Under the pieces are notes generated by a model that saw nothing but the letters and a program-made list of their open reading frames with translations, made no database searches and was not told where the DNA came from. Shown here piece by piece: positions 13,221 through 16,707 of a DNA stretch of 16,707 nt. Position 1 is the stretch's first letter. Each line of letters starts with the position of its first letter. A program made the position numbers and the translations under genes. This DNA comes from Alistipes sp. (GTDB taxonomy: Bacteria; Bacteroidota; Bacteroidia; Bacteroidales; Rikenellaceae), in NCBI GenBank assembly GCA_017559615.1, contig JAFYRB010000096.1, positions 1-16,707 of the forward strand. Reading direction: 5' to 3'.

Positions 13221-15134
13221 TTAACCTAAGATGCGCTTTAGAGCCTCGAGGTTACGAGGGTTGTCAATCGCCTTACCCTCTGGAGTATAGGCATTTGCAA
13301 TGGCATCCGCAAAGTGCTTCTCAACCTTGTTGCGTACCACCTTCATTGTGCTATTCACAAGTCCGTTCTGCTCGGTGAATGGCTCGTCGGCAAGGGCTAT
13401 CACCGCAGGTACCCAGCGCTCTGGGAACTCATCGGCATAGGCGCCACCACGACGATACTTCGCAACCTCCTCGCCGATGATTGCCGCAGCACGCTTGTAA
13501 CGCTCCTCGCCCTGAATACCCTCCTCGTCGAGTTTGCGGTTGAGGTTCTCCTTCGAGCCTACGGCAAGCGCAATGGTATAAGGACTCTGGTTGTTGTAGA
13601 CGATAACCTGATCGATGTATGGCGACTTATCAACGATAGCCTCCTCCATACCCTCTGGGCTATACTTCTCGCCATCCGATGAGATAAGTAGGCTCTTGAA
13701 GCGGCCCAAGACGTAGAGAAAGTTATCCTCGCCCATATATCCCATATCGCCCGTATGCAACCAGCCATCGCGTATGGTATCTGCCGTAGATTCTGGGTTT
13801 TTCCAATATCCCGCCATCACGTTCTCACCCTTGATGACAATCTCACCCTTCTGGCCTACAGGCAACTCGCGGCCCTCGTCATCCAAAATCTTGATTTCGA
13901 GAGGCTGCACCAAGCGGCCTGATGAGCCGAAACGGTGGTTGCCCTTCGTTGGTGCATTGGTAGAGATTACTGGCGTAGCCTCCGAGAGACCATAGCCCTG
14001 GAACATCGGGATGCCAATAGCGTAGAAGAAGCGCTGAAGCTCACTGTCGAGCAACGCACCGCCACCAATGAAGAACTGCAACTCGCCACCAAATGCCTCG
14101 CGGACCTTCGAGTAGAGAATCTTGTCGAAGAGCATCACCGCAGGCTTAAGTAGTGCGCGCCAGCCACGTCCCTTTGTGTAGCCATCAGCCTGATAGGCAT
14201 ACGAGGTCTTAAGCGCGAGGTTGAAAAGACGCTCTGTGGTCTTGCCCTTCTTGCGAATTGTGGTCTCGATATTCTTGCGGAAGTTCTTTGCCAAAGCAGG
14301 AACAGAGAGCAAGAAGTGAGGACGTACCTCCTTGATATTGAGAGGGATATTCTTCAAAGTCTCCATAGGTGTGCGACCAACCTCGGTAGTTGCAACCGCC
14401 GCACCACAAGCGATCATAATATAGAATCCTACAACGTGTGCGAAACAATGGTCGAGAGGAAGGATGATAAGCGTGCGCCAATCGGATGGGATAGAGACAA
14501 CCGACAACGACTGCTCGACGTTGGCCGTATAGTTACGATGTGTAAGCACCACGCCCTTTGGGTCTGCGGTAGTACCCGAGGTGTAGGTGATAGTGGCGAT
14601 GTCATCATTCTCCAACGACTTGCCAATAGCCATAAATGCCTCGCGGTTCGCCTCAAGCCACTCCTGACCACGAGCCTCGATATCCTCGAGTGATACCTCA
14701 CCCTCGCGAAGACCTCCATTTACATTGCCCCATACGATAACGTGTTTTAAATCAGGAAGTTCCGCTACGATATTGCGAATCTTATTAAGCTGGTGGTTCG
14801 ATACAAATACCACCTTCGCATCCGAGTGCTTAAGGCGGAAGGTGAGGTCGTTAGCCTCCTCAAGTTTAATCGAGAGAGGTACGCTGATAGCACCCGCATA
14901 GAGGAGTCCCAACTCCGAGATAATCCAGTTGTTACAACCCTCGGCAAGGATAGAGATGCGGTCGCCACGCTCCACGCCCAATGCTGCAAGACCTGCACCA
15001 ATGTTTAGTGCTCGACGTTTTGTTTCGTTATATGTCGTAGGCTCAAATTTGCCGTTGTGCTTTTCAAGAAGAAACTCTTTACTGACATATTTGGCTACCG
15101 ACTCCTCGAAGAGGTCGATGATTGTACGTTTCAT
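13221..15134 (-). CDS. long-chain fatty-acid--CoA ligase (AMP-forming)
   Basis: 637 residues of the ANL (acyl-adenylate-forming) superfamily. It activates a fatty acid through an acyl-AMP and transfers it to CoA. Motifs visible are the P-loop YTSGTTADPKG (184-194), FIGGGALL (355-362), GYGLSEATP (380-388), GWLHTGDMG (457-465) and the hinge/A8 region GRFKSLLISSDGEKYSPEGMEE starting near 477. The length and the large insertion (about 285-350) fit the long-chain eukaryote-like subclass common in Bacteroidetes. The ATG at 15134 was chosen over an in-frame start at 15191, since the extra 19 residues would lie across the promoter -7 box. Substrate chain length is inferred from the family only. It is monocistronic between two terminators. 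Confidence 0.92.
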   Translation of the reverse strand: MKRTIIDLFEESVAKYVSKEFLLEKHNGKFEPTTYNETKRRALNIGAGLAALGVERGDRISILAEGCNNWIISELGLLYAGAISVPLSIKLEEANDLTFRLKHSDAKVVFVSNHQLNKIRNIVAELPDLKHVIVWGNVNGGLREGEVSLEDIEARGQEWLEANREAFMAIGKSLENDDIATITYTSGTTADPKGVVLTHRNYTANVEQSLSVVSIPSDWRTLIILPLDHCFAHVVGFYIMIACGAAVATTEVGRTPMETLKNIPLNIKEVRPHFLLSVPALAKNFRKNIETTIRKKGKTTERLFNLALKTSYAYQADGYTKGRGWRALLKPAVMLFDKILYSKVREAFGGELQFFIGGGALLDSELQRFFYAIGIPMFQGYGLSEATPVISTNAPTKGNHRFGSSGRLVQPLEIKILDDEGRELPVGQKGEIVIKGENVMAGYWKNPESTADTIRDGWLHTGDMGYMGEDNFLYVLGRFKSLLISSDGEKYSPEGMEEAIVDKSPYIDQVIVYNNQSPYTIALAVGSKENLNRKLDEEGIQGEERYKRAAAIIGEEVAKYRRGGAYADEFPERWVPAVIALADEPFTEQNGLVNSTMKVVRNKVEKHFADAIANAYTPEGKAIDNPRNLEALKRILG

Positions 15135-15161
15135 AGTCACATTAATTTGGTTTTCAACAAA

Positions 15162-15169
15162 CAAAGGTA
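15162..15169 (-). promoter_or_regulatory. -7 promoter box for the acyl-CoA synthetase gene
   Basis: TACCTTTG on the minus strand, 27 nt before the ATG, fits TAnnTTTG exactly. TTGTTG lies upstream (15183-15188) but only about 13-16 nt away, shorter than the usual 19-20, so the -33 is uncertain. Confidence 0.52.
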
Positions 15170-15211
15170 ATAATAATTTTCGCAACAACATACTTTTTTA
15201 GGTCCATAAAA

Positions 15212-15243
15212 ATACCCGAGTAGCAGAAATGCCACTCGGGTAT
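15212..15243 (-). terminator. intrinsic terminator of the alpha-glucan phosphorylase gene
   Basis: The 10-bp stem ATACCCGAGT / ACTCGGGTAT continues past one A-C mismatch into GCA/TGC. The apical loop is TTTC on the minus strand (GAAA on the plus strand). TTTTTA follows on the minus strand. It ends the phosphorylase transcript ahead of the acyl-CoA synthetase promoter. Confidence 0.85.
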
Positions 15244-15266
15244 CTTGAGAAATATTGCTAATGTGG

Positions 15267-16706
15267 TTATGCCCACTTAACAAGTGCGAAGTCCATACGG
15301 TGCTCCAAGTTGTCGTTTGAAGGGAATACTCGCAACGCAACGTCGAACATACCTGTATGCTCTGGAGCGTAGTCCAAAGCCAATGTTACGGTGTTCTCAT
15401 CCGAAGCGATAACCTCCAAGCGGCGTGTCTCGATAACGTTTGCAGCCTGACCAGCCTCAATCTGTGTAGCTACAACAAGCTCGGCGCCGATATCCTCCTT
15501 GCTCAAACCTGCAAGACCGATAGTAAGCTCGAAGTGGTACTTCTTACCTACGAACATTGCCTCGTTCTCAATCTCTGCGCGCTTAACGTCGATGATTGAT
15601 ACGTTGTCCCACGCTGCCGAAACCTTACGCTTCCACGCTGCAATCTGACGTGCCAACAAGTAGTTATTATCGAGGATAAGTGACTTACGTGCTGCCAACT
15701 TGTTGTAGAAGCGCTCCTCGTAGTCGATAAGCATACGGTTTGTTGTGAAGTTTGAAGCGATGTCCGCAATACAGCTCTTAACAGAGTTAACCCAGCGATG
15801 TGGAACGCCATCCTCCGAGCGGTCGTAGTACAATGGTACGATCTGCTCCTCGATAGTGTTGTATATCATCTCGGCATCAAGCTCATCCTGGAAACGCTGG
15901 TCAGCGTAAGTGCGCTCCATAGGAAGCATCCAACCAGCACCCTCCTTGTAGCCCTCAACCCACCAACCGTCGAGAACAGAGAACTGCATAACACCATTCA
16001 TAACACACTTCTCGCCTGAAGTACCTGATGCCTCCAAAGGACGTGTAGGTGTGTTGAGCCATACGTCAACACCCTGAACCATACGGCGTGCAAGCTCCAT
16101 ATCGTAGTTCTGCAAGAAGACAATCTTACCTACGAACTCTGGCATTGCTGATACCTCTACGATACGCTTGATAAGGTCCTGACCTGGCTTATCGTTAGGG
16201 TGAGCCTTACCTGCGAAGATGAACTGTACAGGGCGCTCCTTATTGTTTACAAGAGCCGACAAACGCTCAAGGTTTGTGAATAGCAAGTAAGCACGCTTGT
16301 AAGTAGCGAAACGACGTGCAAAACCGATAGTAAGCACATCTGGCTTGATGCTATCAACAACCTGAACCATCTGGCGTGGTGACTGAAGACGTACCTGTGT
16401 AGGATCGCTGTAACGCTTACGGATAGTCTTGATAAGGCGGTTCTTGAGGAACATACGCTCCTGCCACAACTCCTTATCGTCAATCTTATGTACGTTCTGC
16501 CACTCTGGGATGTTGTATGTGTGGCCCTCGAATGCGCTGCCAAAGTACTTAGCATAGAGGCGACGAAGGTTCGATGCTACCCAAGTTGGGAAGTGAACAC
16601 CATTAGTTACGTAGCCAATGTGAAGCTCATTCTAGAAGTAGCCTGGCCACATATTGCCAAGGATATCCTTCGATACCTCACCGTGCAACCACGATACGCC
16701 GTTAAC
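15267..16706 (-). pseudogene. glgP: alpha-glucan (glycogen/maltodextrin) phosphorylase, C-terminal part, with an in-frame amber codon
   Basis: 480 codons are visible; the 5' part lies beyond the right edge. Glycosyltransferase family 35: it releases glucose-1-phosphate from alpha-1,4-glucan. The frame is family-like on both sides of a TAG at 16632-16634. Before it come VNGVSWLHGEVSKDI and MWPGYF; after it come NELHIGYVTNGVHFPTW, FARRFATYKRAYLLF, FAGKAHPNDKPGQDL, and TRPLEASGTSGEK, which carries the PLP-binding Lys. The sequence ends with a normal C-terminus (DFALVKWA) before a terminator. Usually WPG[FY][FY] runs directly into E-x-PIGHVTNGVH, so TAG replaces one ordinary codon. TAG ends other genes here, so recoding is unlikely; a nonsense mutation or a sequencing error is the probable cause. 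A protein restarting downstream would lack the N-terminal half and be inactive. Confidence 0.85.
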
Positions 16707-16707
16707 C

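Noticed and set aside
15135..15191. N-terminal extension of the acyl-CoA synthetase
   Set aside because: It would span the TACCTTTG promoter box, and the added residues do not resemble the family N-terminus, which begins at MKRTIIDLFEES.
16469..16634. A separate shorter phosphorylase starting after the amber codon, or TAG recoded as a sense codon
   Set aside because: A restart would discard the N-terminal half that is part of the active site. TAG serves as the normal stop of other genes in the window, so recoding is not supported.

Overview
The window looks like ordinary chromosome from a Bacteroidales bacterium, most likely a gut genus close to Alistipes or another Rikenellaceae; the genus is an inference. 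The sequence basis is: promoters of the Bacteroidetes form (TTG or TTTG, about 19-20 nt, then TAnnTTTG) at several gene starts; start codons without Shine-Dalgarno sequences; a radical SAM/lipoprotein pair of a type known from Bacteroidales; and Bacteroidetes-style versions of OmpA, homoserine dehydrogenase and a TGS-containing nucleoside kinase. I see no tRNA, rRNA, IS element, phage gene or CRISPR array.

Layout. (1) 2-718 (+): C-terminal part of an OmpA-family outer-membrane protein, ending at a bidirectional terminator. (2) 773-2206 (-): a two-gene operon, lipoprotein then radical SAM/SPASM enzyme, with its own promoter; this is a predicted peptide-modification system of unknown product. 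(3) 2359-2562 (+): a small cold-shock-domain protein transcribed divergently from (2). (4) 2590-6359 (+): a methionine-branch operon. A strong promoter is followed by an unlabelled 28-codon Met-rich leader peptide and a hairpin-rich leader RNA, then metY, metX and hom. Together these enzymes take aspartate semialdehyde to homoserine, acetylate it and sulfhydrylate it to homocysteine. (5) 6417-8491 (-): a lipoprotein 5'-nucleotidase-like phosphoesterase followed by RNase HII. (6) 8569-13147 (+): a TGS/ThrRS-like/uridine-kinase fusion protein, then glycine dehydrogenase (gcvP). (7) 13221-15134 (-): a long-chain acyl-CoA synthetase. (8) 15267 to the right edge (-): the C-terminal half of an alpha-glucan phosphorylase with an in-frame amber codon.

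Four observations deserve attention. The first is the Met-rich leader peptide with its hairpins ahead of metY-metX-hom, a likely methionine attenuator that standard gene callers would miss. The second is the radical SAM/lipoprotein pair, whose lipoprotein carries a twice-repeated PDGxVAxP motif that could be the modified site. The third is the amber codon in the phosphorylase. The fourth is the loss of the editing-site histidines in the ThrRS-like domain of the nucleoside kinase. There is no gene-free stretch longer than 300 bases; the longest gap, 2563-2846, holds the met promoter and leader.
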